From the NCBI GenBank assembly GCA_963829085.1, contig CAWHHJ010000010.1, forward strand, positions 62,001 to 126,000: a stretch of DNA of 64,000 bases, given 5' to 3'. A model generated the notes under the pieces. That model was given only the letters and a program-made list of their open reading frames with translations. It had not been told where the DNA came from and ran no database searches. Made by a program: the position numbers and the translations under genes. Shown piece after piece: positions 48,426 through 58,242 of this stretch. The number at the start of each line of letters is the position of its first letter. The first letter of the stretch is position 1. Source of the stretch: PALSA-1004 sp963829085. Lineage in GTDB: Bacteria; Pseudomonadota; Gammaproteobacteria; Burkholderiales; SG8-41.

Positions 48426-49625
48426 ATGAGCGCCATTCCTCAACAATCCGACCCCTACGTCGAACTGCGTGAAGCGCTGCGTGCGCTATGCAATCAGTAC
48501 GATAGCGCGTACTGGCAGAAGATCGATGAAGCGCGCGGTTATCCGGAAGCATTCGTGTCCGCGCTCACCGATGCAGGCTGGCTCGCCGCGCTGATTCCCG
48601 AAGAATACGGCGGCTCCGGACTGAGCCTCGCCGAGGCGTCCGTTATCATGGAAGAAATCAACCGCTCCGGGGGAAATTCGGGCGCGTGCCATGGACAGAT
48701 GTACAACATGAACACGCTGCTGCGCCACGGCTCGGACGCACAGAAGCGTGAGTATCTGCCAAAGATTGCCAGCGGAGAACTGCGCCTGCAATCGATGGGT
48801 GTGACCGAGCCCGGTGCCGGCACCGATACCACGAAAATAAAAACCATTGCCGTTAAGAAAAACGATCGCTATGTCGTGAACGGGCAGAAGGTCTGGATTT
48901 CTCGCATCCAACACTCGGAATACATGATCCTGCTCGCGCGCACGACGCCGCTCGACGAGGTCAAGAGAAAATCCGAGGGCATGTCGATCTTTCTGGTCGA
49001 CCTCCGAGAGGCGATCGGCAATGGCCTCACTGTGCGGCCGATACGCAATATGGTGAATCACGAGACGAATGAGCTTTTTATAGACAACCTCGAAATTCCC
49101 GTGGAAAACATGATCGGGGAAGAGGGCAGGGGGTTTAAATATATTCTCGACGGGCTTAATGCCGAGCGCATACTGATCGCCGCCGAGTGTATCGGCGATG
49201 GTTACTGGTTCATCGACAAAGCTTCAGCGTACGCCAAGGAGCGCGTGGTATTTGATCGTCCGATCGGCAGAAATCAGGGGGTTCAGTTCCCGATCGCGCG
49301 CGCCTATGTGAACGTTCAAGCGGCGGATCTGATGCGATTCAAGGCGGCGGCGCTGTTCGATGGACACCATGCATGCGGCGCCGAAGCCAATATGGCGAAG
49401 CTGCTGGCGGCCGATTCGTCGTGGGAGGCTGCGAACGTCTGCCTGCAAACGCACGGTGGATTCGGCTTCGCGGCCGAATACGATGTCGAGCGCAAGTTCC
49501 GCGAAACCCGGCTGTATCAGGTGGCGCCCATCTCGACCAACCTGATACTGTCGTACATCGGCGAACACGTGCTCGGCATGCCGCGTTCTTTTAGCAAGTC
49601 GCGATGCGCCCATTGGACGGAATAA
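48426..49625 (+). CDS. Acyl-CoA dehydrogenase family protein
   Basis: 399 residues from ATG 48426; the open frame to 48336 lacks a good start. Flavoprotein motifs: LIPEEYGGSGLSLAEASV, MGVTEPGAGTDTTKIKT (FAD/substrate loop), HETNELFIDNLEIP, FDRPIGRNQGVQFPIA and LQTHGGFGFAAEYDVERKFRE. It dehydrogenates an acyl-CoA, passing electrons to ETF. The C-terminal ~8 residues run 22 bp into the next gene, a CoA transferase that may supply its substrate. Confidence 0.92.
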   Translation: MSAIPQQSDPYVELREALRALCNQYDSAYWQKIDEARGYPEAFVSALTDAGWLAALIPEEYGGSGLSLAEASVIMEEINRSGGNSGACHGQMYNMNTLLRHGSDAQKREYLPKIASGELRLQSMGVTEPGAGTDTTKIKTIAVKKNDRYVVNGQKVWISRIQHSEYMILLARTTPLDEVKRKSEGMSIFLVDLREAIGNGLTVRPIRNMVNHETNELFIDNLEIPVENMIGEEGRGFKYILDGLNAERILIAAECIGDGYWFIDKASAYAKERVVFDRPIGRNQGVQFPIARAYVNVQAADLMRFKAAALFDGHHACGAEANMAKLLAADSSWEAANVCLQTHGGFGFAAEYDVERKFRETRLYQVAPISTNLILSYIGEHVLGMPRSFSKSRCAHWTE

Positions 49626-50782
49626 CGGTGGTTGCGCTCGAGCAAGCCGTCGCCGCGCCGTTTGCGACACGCCAACTCGCGGATCTCGGCGCACGCATTA
49701 TCAAGATCGAGCGCCCCGAAGTCGGTGACTTTGCGCGCGACTATGACCAGACGGTAAACGGCTTGTCGGCTTATTTCGTATGGCTCAATCGTTCAAAAGA
49801 AAGCATCACGCTCGACGTAAAGCATGCGCACGCCGCTGAGATTCTTGCCCGCCTAATTGCGAACGCGGATGTGTTCATACAAAATCTTGCGCCCGGTGCT
49901 GCAGCACGTCTCAAGCTGGATGCAACGACGCTGCTCGCGCGGCATCCGCGGCTCATAGTCTGCGATGTGTCCGGATATGGCGACAGCGGCCCGTATGCGC
50001 ATAAGAAGGCATACGACCTGCTTATTCAAAGCGAAGCCGGATTGCTGTCAGTGACAGGCACACCGGAAACGCAAACGAAGGTCGGCGTCTCACTCGTTGA
50101 TATCAGCGCGGGCATGTACGCGTATTCCGGAATTCTCACCGCGCTTTATCAACGCGAGAAAACGGGACGCGGCACGCGCGTCGAGGTGACCATGTTCGAG
50201 GCGCTTGCCGAATGGATGTCGCATCCGCTCAACTACACACACTTCGGCGGCACGGCGCCGCGCCGCAGCGGATCGGATCACGCGACGATCGTGCCCTACG
50301 GGCGGTTTAAGTGTGGCGACGGTGCTTACGTGATGCTGGGCATCCAAAACGAGCGCGAGTGGGTGAAGTTTTGCACCGGTGTTCTTGCCATGCCAGAGCT
50401 CGCCACCGATGACCGTTACAACAACAACACAAAACGCAATGAGCGCCGCGCCGAAGTCATTGCTCTTATCGAAGGTGTGTTCAGCGCGATGACGGCCGCA
50501 CAGGTCGTCAACAAGCTTGATGCGGCAGACATTGCGAACGCACGCATCAACACACCCGAAGAAGTGTGGGAGCATGCGCAATTGAAAGCGCGTGACCGCT
50601 GGCGTGAGATCGATTCTCCCGCCGGACGTCTGCCGACACTCCTGCCGCCGACGACGATGTCGGGTTTTGAGGCGCGGCTTGACGCCGTTCCTGCGATCGG
50701 CGAGCACACCGACCGCATACTCTCGGACATCGGTTACAGCGCAGCGGAGATCGCGCGATTGCGCGAGAATCAGGCTGTCTAG
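49604..50782 (+). CDS. CaiB/BaiF family CoA transferase (copy 2)
   Basis: 392 residues, intact. ALEQAVAAPFATRQLADLGARIIKIE at the N-terminus, NRSKESITLDVK, SGYGDSGPYAHKKAYD and SLVDISAGMYAYSG with the catalytic Asp. It overlaps the acyl-CoA dehydrogenase and precedes two MmgE/PrpD genes. Together they suggest activation of an acid to its CoA ester and its oxidation. Quite diverged from copy 1 at 37418. Confidence 0.92.
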   Translation: MRPLDGITVVALEQAVAAPFATRQLADLGARIIKIERPEVGDFARDYDQTVNGLSAYFVWLNRSKESITLDVKHAHAAEILARLIANADVFIQNLAPGAAARLKLDATTLLARHPRLIVCDVSGYGDSGPYAHKKAYDLLIQSEAGLLSVTGTPETQTKVGVSLVDISAGMYAYSGILTALYQREKTGRGTRVEVTMFEALAEWMSHPLNYTHFGGTAPRRSGSDHATIVPYGRFKCGDGAYVMLGIQNEREWVKFCTGVLAMPELATDDRYNNNTKRNERRAEVIALIEGVFSAMTAAQVVNKLDAADIANARINTPEEVWEHAQLKARDRWREIDSPAGRLPTLLPPTTMSGFEARLDAVPAIGEHTDRILSDIGYSAAEIARLRENQAV

Positions 50783-50802
50783 TAGAGCGAGGACTGACCA
50801 TC

Positions 50803-52186
50803 ATGGATACACTTTCAAAAGCGGACACCGCTTCTTCAACGCGCATCCTGAGCGAATTTCTTGCGTCGGTGCGGTATGAAAACCTGCCGCCGGTCGTCGT
50901 TGCGCGGACCGAAGAACTGTTTCTCGACTGGCTTGCGTCCGCCCTCGCGGGCCGGGGCGCACGGCCGACGCGCATCATGGAACAGTTCGCGCGTGAGATG
51001 GGGCCCGGTCGAAGGTGTCAGTGAAATTCTGGTATCGGGTAAGCGGACTTCACCTTTTTTCGCTGCGCTGATCAATGGCGCAGCATCGCATTTCGTCGAA
51101 CAGGACGATCTACATAACAGTTCGGTTTTGCATCCTGGCACGGTGGTGTTCCCGGCGGTATTCGCAGCCGCACAAGCGACGGGCGCCTCCGGCAGAGACT
51201 TCATTGCCGCGTCTGTCGCCGGCTACGAGTGCGGCGTGCGGGTCGGTGAGTTCCTCGGACGCTCTCATTACAAGGTTTTTCACACCACTGGCACCGCCGG
51301 CAAGCTTGCCGCTGCAGCGGGCGTTGCCCGGCTGCTCGAACTCGACACGGACAAGGTACAGCATAGCCTGGGTTCCGCCGGCACCATGGCCGCTGGACTG
51401 TGGGAATTTTTGCGCGACGCGGCCGATTCAAAACAACTGCACACTGCGAAGGCTGCCGCCGATGGCTTGATGGCAGCCTACATCGCGCGTGACGGATTCA
51501 CCGGCGCGCGCCAGATATTCGAAGGCAAGCAGGGCATGGCAGCAGGCATGTCATCGGATTCGGATGTGCGCTGTCTCACCGATAGTCTTGGCACGCGCTG
51601 GGCGCTGGCGGAGACGTCTTTCAGGTACCACGCGTCATGCAGACATACGCATCCATCCGCGGATGCGCTGCTCGCGCTCATGCAGACGCACAAGCTAAAG
51701 CCCGATGACATCACAAGTGTCACCGCGCACGTTCATCAGGGTGCGATTGATGTGCTGGGCCCGGTAACCGATCCACGGACCATCCACCAGTCGAAGTTCT
51801 CGATGGGCTTTGTGCTGGCGCTCATTGCAAACATCGGACGCGCGAGTCTTGCTGATTTCACTGATAGCGCGCTCGGTGACCCAAACCTGCGTGGCTTTCA
51901 CGATAAAGTAAAGATGGCGCTCGATCCGGCTGTCGATCAGGCTTATCCGAAACGGTGGCTCGGTCACGTCAGTGTAACAACGCGCGATGGCCGCACGCTC
52001 GATCAGCGCATCGAGTCGCCGAAAGGTGATCCCGACAATGCACTGACACGCGATGAACTCGAAGACAAGGCTATGCGGCTGGGCGCGTTTGCAGGCGGCG
52101 CGACGGTGACTGGCATGCGGCAGATAATCGCCCGCGCGTGGCGGTTGCACGATGAACCCGACGTGCGGAACTTCGTAGCTCGATGA
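50803..52186 (+). pseudogene. MmgE/PrpD family protein, first of a coupled pair, one frameshift
   Basis: ATG 50803 with AGGA upstream. FLDWLASALAGRGARP is read, then the frame breaks at about 51004-51008, one G too many after GGGCCC; the next frame gives VEGVSEILVSGKRTSP, HFVEQDDLHNSSVLHPG, TTGTAGKLAAAAG, YHASCRHTHPSADA and the C-terminus. Span 3n+1. Its stop overlaps the ATG of a second family member (ATGA). Confidence 0.87.
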
Positions 52187-53578
52187 CGCAACAAACGACG
52201 ACACTCGTCGACCGCCTCACGACGTACGCGGCCAAGCTCAAATACGAGGATCTGCCCGCCGACGTCATCCATCAGGCCAAGCGTCTCATCATCGACTCGC
52301 TGGGCTGTGCGCTCGGCGGTTATGCAAGTGAGCCGGCACGCATCGCGCGCGAACTTGCAAGTACGGTGACCAGCACACTGCCCGCGACGATCTATGGCAG
52401 CGGTCAGTGTTCAAGCGTCGATGCGGTGACTTTTGCAAACGGAGTCATGCTCCGTTTTCTCGATTTCAACGACGGGTATACCAGCACCGGCGAATCCGGG
52501 CATCCGAGCGATAGCATCGCGGCGGTGTTAACCGTCGCCGAGGCGAAGCACCGCAGCGGCAAGGACGTGATCACTGCCACTGTGCTTGCATATGAAGTGT
52601 TCTGCCGCGTGTGCGATGCGGTCGATCTGAAACCGCTCGGCTTCGATCATGTCACGATCGGCGGCATGGCCAGCACCGCCGCCGCGGCGCGCCTGCTTGG
52701 ATTACCTGATGACAAAATGGCACATGCGTTCAACCTCGGCATCGCGCCGAATGTCGCGCTTTATCAGACGCGCATCGGCCACGTCTCGATGTGGAAAGGC
52801 TGTGCTTATGCGAACGCCAGCCGCAACGCAGTGTTCGCGGCGCTGCTCGCAGAGCGAGGCATGACGGGACCTTCGCCCATCTTCGAAGGCGTGGGCGGAT
52901 ACTTCAAGGCGGTTACGCATGCTTCATTTGGACTCGACGCCATGGGAGGACGCGACCATCCATACAAAATCATGGAATGCAGCATCAAGCGCTATCCGCT
53001 CGGCCAGTATTCGCAGACAGTTGTGCAGGCCGCGCTCGAAGCGCGCGCAAAAATCCGCCCGGGTGACGACATTGACGAAGTACGTATTGAAACCGTCACG
53101 ACCGCAGTACGATTAATGGCCGGCGACCCGGAGAAGTGGACGCCGGCGACACGCGAGACCGCCGACCACAGCATGCCCTATACCGTCGCCGTTGCGCTGA
53201 TTCATGGCGGCGTTGAAGAACATCATTTCGATGAGAAATATCTGCGCGACGCGGCCATACTCGCTACTTGCGCAACGCGTGAAGGTCACGGCGACTGAAG
53301 AGGCCGACAAGCGCATGCCGGAAGCGATGCTGTGTAAATTGTCGATCGTCACGCAATCCGGCGCCGTGCATACATCAATCGTCGATTATCACAAGGGTCA
53401 TTACCGCAATCCAATGTCCGATCAGGAAGTCGCAGCTAAATTCCGGCCGCTCGCCGCGCGTCTGCTGTCGCCGCAGCGAACCGATGAACTGCTCGACCGC
53501 TTATGGAAGCTCGACGAAGTCGCTGATGTCGCACAGGTCGTGCGCCTGATGGTGGCCGATAGCGGGCGCGTAACCTGA
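52183..53578 (+). pseudogene. MmgE/PrpD family protein, second of a coupled pair, one frameshift
   Basis: Starts by ATGA overlap. LIIDSLGCALGGYAS, RFLDFNDGYTSTGESGHPSD, GFDHVTIGGMASTAAAA, CSIKRYPLGQYSQT and PYTVAVALIHGGV are read; the frame breaks at about 53264-53268 after RDAAILA, and the other frame adds LAQRVKVTATEEADKRMP through NPMSDQEVAAKFRPLA. Span 3n+1. Distinct in sequence from its partner at 50803, so a functional pair is possible. A TctC gene overlaps its stop by one base. Confidence 0.87.
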
Positions 53579-54591
53579 TGACCAGCGTGCCATCAGTACG
53601 CGGCTGGTCGCGCACGCTGCGCGTGCTTGCGTGGACGTGCGCGTTTGCTCTATCGCATGGAGTCTGCACTGCCGTCCCGGCCGCCGACGCGGGAGCGTAT
53701 CCGGTTCGCCCGATACGCTTACTTGTACCGTTTCCGCCCGGTGGCGGTGCTGATACGCTCTCGCGCATCGTCACGCCCAAGCTAAGCGCCGCGCTCGGTC
53801 AGCAGTGGGTAATCGATAATCGCGGCGGAGCCGCCGGAAATATCGCCACCGAGACTGTCGCCAAGGCGGCGCCGGACGGCTACACGCTGCTGCTTGATTT
53901 CAGCACCGCGCTTACCGTCAATCCGAGCCTCTACAAGCTGCCGTTCGATGTGATCAAGGACCTGCAGCCGATAGCGCTGCTTGCGGGCGCCCAGTACATG
54001 CTCGTAGTCCATCCTTCCGTGAAGGCCGATAACATCAAAGAGTTCATCGAGCTCGTCAAAGCGAATCCCGGCAAGCTCAACTATGCATCGGCGGGTGTCG
54101 GTAGCCCCTTGCATCTGGCGGCTGAGCTATTCAAGTACCGCGGCGGCCTCAACATCGTGCATGTGCCTTACAAAGGCGGCGGTCCGGCGGCAGCCGCGGT
54201 GCTTGGCGGCGAGGCGCAGGTTCTGTTTGGCAGCTTTGCGTCTTCTTATCCGCACGTCAAGTCGGGGCGGCTCAAAGGTCTCGCTGTCACCGGGCTCAAA
54301 CGCAGCCCCGTTGCGCCTGAGATACCTACCATTGCCGAATCTGCGTTTCGCGGCTTCGACGTCAGCTCATGGTACGGCCTATCTGCGCCCGCAAAGACGC
54401 CGGACAACATCATCACGCTACTGAGTACCGAAGCGCTGAAGGTGCTGCAACTGCCCGACGTGCAGGAAGCATTGTCCCGCCAGGGACTGGACGTGACACC
54501 CAAGGGGCCGCGCGAGTTTGCCGGTCAAATCCGCAATGAGACTGATACTTGGGCAAAACTGATAAAGGCCGCCGGCATTCACGCGGATTGA
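53578..54591 (+). CDS. Bug/TctC-family receptor
   Basis: 337 residues, intact; ATG shares a base with the upstream stop (TGATG). Long signal peptide with two hydrophobic stretches, ending ...VPAADA. Motifs LLVPFPPGGGADTLSRI, NRGGAAGNIATE, PDGYTLLLD, VHVPYKGGGPAAAAVLGGE and PTIAESAFRG. The translational coupling to the MmgE/PrpD pair makes a shared substrate likely. Confidence 0.93.
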   Translation: MTSVPSVRGWSRTLRVLAWTCAFALSHGVCTAVPAADAGAYPVRPIRLLVPFPPGGGADTLSRIVTPKLSAALGQQWVIDNRGGAAGNIATETVAKAAPDGYTLLLDFSTALTVNPSLYKLPFDVIKDLQPIALLAGAQYMLVVHPSVKADNIKEFIELVKANPGKLNYASAGVGSPLHLAAELFKYRGGLNIVHVPYKGGGPAAAAVLGGEAQVLFGSFASSYPHVKSGRLKGLAVTGLKRSPVAPEIPTIAESAFRGFDVSSWYGLSAPAKTPDNIITLLSTEALKVLQLPDVQEALSRQGLDVTPKGPREFAGQIRNETDTWAKLIKAAGIHAD

Positions 54592-54691
54592 AAAAGCCGC
54601 TTTCAGATGCTTGCAGGCGGATGAACGGCGATTTATGCGATGTGCCGTTATCTGCGGCGCTATTCAGAGCACCCGCATAAGTTACCGCAGG

Positions 54692-56068
54692 CTACGCGCA
54701 GTACAACTTCCGCAGCGTTCTTACATCGGTGATCTTGTCGAAATTCCATAGTGCTTGCAGCAGCGCAGCACTGCGCTTGCGACCCAAAACCGGCTGGATC
54801 AGATCGAGCGCTTTTTCATTTTCCTCGTCGGGGGTCAGCGGATTTTCAAAGCTGCCTTTGGCCGCCATGGTTTGATGCCGCAGCACTCGTCCATCTTTCA
54901 GGCGCAGTTCCATTACGCACCGCCAACGCCGCTGCGCGTCCGTGAGCGCGGCATCGCCTATTGCCTGGACGAGTCGCCTTACCTTGAGCACAGCGGGATC
55001 TTTCATGCGCGCAAAGTCATGCGCCGATTTGAAGGTGATATTGCCGTCTATGAGCATGACGGAGAGCAGGTGCTGCACGGAAATGTCGGGTGACGCCCGG
55101 TTGTTCACGATCTCGAGCTCCTTATCAGGCATGCGCGCGATGATTTGCGTGACATCGCCTGCATTGAGTTTGTGCTCGAGAATCAAATCACGCAGCACAT
55201 GCATGGGTCCCTGGATCGGCCCGCCGACCGGCCAGCGCTTGATCCCCGCACGCATGATTTCATACTCGCGTCCAAGTCCGCGCACCATCTCGTTGCGGTC
55301 GACTTCTTCCGGTGCGAACGTAAAAAAGAAATCGCGCTCGCCCGAAAAGATGTCCTCGACGCCCGTCCAGCCATGCGCCGCCATGAGCGCTGCCTGCGTG
55401 CCGTTGTGTGCCGGCATGCCGCCCATCGCATAAGCCTTTTCGATGTGCTCGGGATCGCGGAACATCGTATACAGTCCCGCCGTCTGCTGGCCCGCATAAG
55501 ACAGCGTGAACCGGATCTGCTGCGCGCTCAGATTGAGTAAGGCACCGGCGGTTGCCGCTGCACCGAACAGTTGCCCGGTCGCTGCCGCATGATGACCCGA
55601 ACGCAGGTAAGGCATTGGTTTGAGCGTGAGCAGCGTGCGCGAGCAAATATCGTAGCCGAGGACGATCGCGCGCAGCAGCGCCCGCCCCGGCAGGCGATGC
55701 TGTTCGCCGATGGCGAGCGCCGCCGGTACGACGCTCGTCCCCGGATGGGTGAGCGATGGCGGATGCGTGTCGTCCGTTTCGTCGGCATGTCCGAACATGC
55801 CATTGGCGAGGGCGGCATTTTGCGGCGTGGTGACGAGGCGCGTTGCAATAATGCCCGCGCCAGGCTTGCCGGCCAGCGTTTTCACATAATCGATCGCTTT
55901 GCGTCCGGGCAGCAGCCGCGAACCGGAGATCATCGCCGCAAACGTGTCGACCAGGTGCAGCTTCGCTCGAGCGATCACCGCTGTGGGTACAGGGCGCTGC
56001 ACGGCGGTCGCAATGTGGCCGCTCAGCTTGTTCATCATCGGTGATACAGCGGTTGATTTTTTTGGCAT
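54692..56068 (-). CDS. MmgE/PrpD family protein
   Basis: 458 residues, intact. LHLVDTFAAMISGSRLLPG, GHADETDDTHPPSLTHPG, SGHHAAATGQLFGAAA, MFRDPEHIEKAYAMGGMPAHNGTQAA, IKRWPVGGPIQGPMHV and NPLTPDEENEKAL. It is on its own strand, divergent from the DapA-family gene, and lacks a strong ribosome site. Confidence 0.92.
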   Translation of the reverse strand: MPKKSTAVSPMMNKLSGHIATAVQRPVPTAVIARAKLHLVDTFAAMISGSRLLPGRKAIDYVKTLAGKPGAGIIATRLVTTPQNAALANGMFGHADETDDTHPPSLTHPGTSVVPAALAIGEQHRLPGRALLRAIVLGYDICSRTLLTLKPMPYLRSGHHAAATGQLFGAAATAGALLNLSAQQIRFTLSYAGQQTAGLYTMFRDPEHIEKAYAMGGMPAHNGTQAALMAAHGWTGVEDIFSGERDFFFTFAPEEVDRNEMVRGLGREYEIMRAGIKRWPVGGPIQGPMHVLRDLILEHKLNAGDVTQIIARMPDKELEIVNNRASPDISVQHLLSVMLIDGNITFKSAHDFARMKDPAVLKVRRLVQAIGDAALTDAQRRWRCVMELRLKDGRVLRHQTMAAKGSFENPLTPDEENEKALDLIQPVLGRKRSAALLQALWNFDKITDVRTLRKLYCA

Positions 56069-56151
56069 GGTAGTTTTTTGTGAGATACAACGAAGGCGAC
56101 GAAAGATGATAACCGATGCGAGCTGGCCACTGACACTCGCCTGTGCGGCGT

Positions 56152-56180
56152 TTGCGATGCCGTGTGTCGGCCGCTATACT
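56152..56180 (+). promoter_or_regulatory. Sigma-70 promoter for the DapA-family gene
   Basis: TTGCGA (56152-56157), 17 bp, TATACT (56175-56180). Predicted start near 56187, leaving a leader of about 33 nt before ATG 56220. Confidence 0.65.
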
Positions 56181-56219
56181 GGCGCGCTCCGCAGGCATCA
56201 GTTCGCAAGGACTCCCCAC

Positions 56220-57164
56220 ATGGCCAAACAATGGAATTACAAAGGCATCATTCCCGCACTCGCGTTGCCGCTCAAAGCGGATTATTCAGTTGACGAGCAG
56301 GATCTGCGACGTCTCGCGAGCTGGCTGGCGGCGCACAAGGGCATATCCGCCTTGATGACCAACGGTCATACGGGAGATGTGTTCAGCCTGACGCTAAAAG
56401 AGCGCGCTCAGGTCACACGTATCGTGGCTGAGGAACTTGCGGGCAAGTTACCAGTCATCTCGGCCGTGACCGCCGAAGGCATACACGAAGCCATCGAGCA
56501 GGCGTTGATGCATAAGGAAGCCGGTGCGGCCGGCCTGGACATAATGCCGCCGCATCACTGGCTGCGCTTTGGCATGCGCCACGAGCATGTCATCGAATAT
56601 TTCTCGGCGATCGGCGAAGCGAGCGGTCTCGACCTCGCAGTGCACGTGTATCCATCCTGGTCGAAGGCCAGCTACACCTGTGAAGTGCTGGCCGATCTGG
56701 CGCGGCTGCCATCGGTCAAAGTGTTCAAGGTCGGCACGCGAGAGATGAACAAATATGCGCGAGACATCGAAGCGATTCGCAACGCCAATCCAAGCGTGGC
56801 GGTGCTTACATGTCATGATGAATACCTGCTTGCGTCGATGGTTCAAGGCGTAGACGGCGGACTGCTCGGATTTGCTTCATTCATTCCTGAATTGATACTC
56901 GAACTCGTGAACGCCGTGCAGGCGGGCGATCTCAAACGCGCCATGGCATGCCAGGCTCGCATCAACCCGTTGAAGGACGTTGTATACGGTATGGGTGAAC
57001 CGACCGGTGATGCGCATGCGCGTATGAAATACGCAATGATGCTCGCGGGACGTCTGAGCTCTGCGGTCGTGCGGCCGCCGACCCATCAGCCGGATGAGCC
57101 CACGCGCAAGCAGATTGAAAATGTCCTGCGCGCTGCAGGCATGCTGCATAAGCAGGCGGCATGA
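56220..57164 (+). CDS. Dihydrodipicolinate synthase (DapA) family lyase
   Basis: 314 residues from ATG 56220, just downstream of the promoter; the longer open frame from 55899 is antisense to the MmgE/PrpD gene. MTNGHTGDVFSLT, VISAVTAEGIHEAI, AVHVYPSW and VFKVGTREM, where the Lys would form the pyruvate Schiff base. The family holds dihydrodipicolinate synthase, N-acetylneuraminate lyase and several sugar-acid or 2-oxo-acid aldolases. Neighbours (TctC and tarD) point to sugar-acid catabolism rather than lysine synthesis. Confidence 0.88.
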   Translation: MAKQWNYKGIIPALALPLKADYSVDEQDLRRLASWLAAHKGISALMTNGHTGDVFSLTLKERAQVTRIVAEELAGKLPVISAVTAEGIHEAIEQALMHKEAGAAGLDIMPPHHWLRFGMRHEHVIEYFSAIGEASGLDLAVHVYPSWSKASYTCEVLADLARLPSVKVFKVGTREMNKYARDIEAIRNANPSVAVLTCHDEYLLASMVQGVDGGLLGFASFIPELILELVNAVQAGDLKRAMACQARINPLKDVVYGMGEPTGDAHARMKYAMMLAGRLSSAVVRPPTHQPDEPTRKQIENVLRAAGMLHKQAA

Positions 57165-57197
57165 CGATTCGTAACCCGGCGCGCGCCGGATTGTGAC

Positions 57198-58178
57198 GTG
57201 CAATCAAGTTCCAGTTACGCCTTAGGTCGGCTCACCGGCTGCGCAGCACTGTTGTTGACAATGGCTGCGATTGCACAGGAGTATCCCGCCAAACCGATTC
57301 GCTTTGTCGTGCCGTATCCGCCGGGCGGCGCTTCCGATGTCACCGCGCGCGTGCTCGGTCAGAGGATGAGCGAGGCATGGGGCCAGCAGGTGATCGTTGA
57401 CAATCGCGCCGGTGCGAACGGCATTGTTGCGCTCGAATACGTGGCGAAGGCGCCGCCTGACGGCTATACGCTTCTCATGGCAAACCTTGGCCCCAACGCG
57501 ATCAATCCCGGCGTGTATTCGAAGCTTCCGTATGACGCGGTGAAAAGCTTTACGCCGATCACCTTGACTACCATCGTGCCGCAGGTGATCGTCGCCAATC
57601 GCTATCTGCCGGCGCAAAACGTAAAAGAGCTGGTAGCGCTTGCCAAACAGAAACCCGGCGAGCTCTCGTATGGCAACGGCGGCAATGGTTCCGCGAACCA
57701 TCTCGCCATGGAACTGTTCGGCACCATGGCAGGAATACGCATGAATGCCATTGCATATAAGGGCGACGCGCCCGCGCTGACCGACGCCGCAGCGGGTCAG
57801 GTCATGCTTGCTTTGCCGACGGTGATCGCAGCTCAGCCATTCTTGAGCTCCGGCAAACTGAAGCCCATCGCAGTGACGCCGAAGAAACGCGTGTCCGCGC
57901 TGCCCTCGGTGCCGACGGTTGCGGAATCGGGCCTGGCTGAATACGAATCAGTGTCCTGGGGCGGCGTCATGGCGCCCGCCGGTGCGGCGGCGCCGATTGT
58001 GAGTAAGCTCAACGGCGAATTTGTTCGCATCTTGCGGCTTCCGGACGTCCAGGAGCGCATGGCGGCGCTCGGTGCTGATATCGTTGCAAGCACGCCCGGC
58101 GAATTCGCCGCTTATCTACAGTCCGAAATTTCGAAATGGACCAGGGTTGCAAAGGCCGCGCACGTCCAGCTCGACTAA
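57198..58178 (+). CDS. Bug/TctC-family receptor (GTG start)
   Basis: 326 residues from GTG 57198. Signal peptide ends MAAIA before QEYPAKP. Motifs FVVPYPPGGASDVTARV, NRAGANGIVALE, PDGYTLLMA, then IAYKGDAPALTDAAAGQ and PTVAESGLAE. 33 bp after the DapA-family gene and 64 bp before tarD; its ligand may be tartrate or a related sugar acid. Confidence 0.92.
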   Translation: MQSSSSYALGRLTGCAALLLTMAAIAQEYPAKPIRFVVPYPPGGASDVTARVLGQRMSEAWGQQVIVDNRAGANGIVALEYVAKAPPDGYTLLMANLGPNAINPGVYSKLPYDAVKSFTPITLTTIVPQVIVANRYLPAQNVKELVALAKQKPGELSYGNGGNGSANHLAMELFGTMAGIRMNAIAYKGDAPALTDAAAGQVMLALPTVIAAQPFLSSGKLKPIAVTPKKRVSALPSVPTVAESGLAEYESVSWGGVMAPAGAAAPIVSKLNGEFVRILRLPDVQERMAALGADIVASTPGEFAAYLQSEISKWTRVAKAAHVQLD

Positions 58179-58242
58179 CGCACGATAGGCGGCTCACGTC
58201 CGCAATGTCCGCTTCGCCACTCGCATCTTCTGACCATCACTC

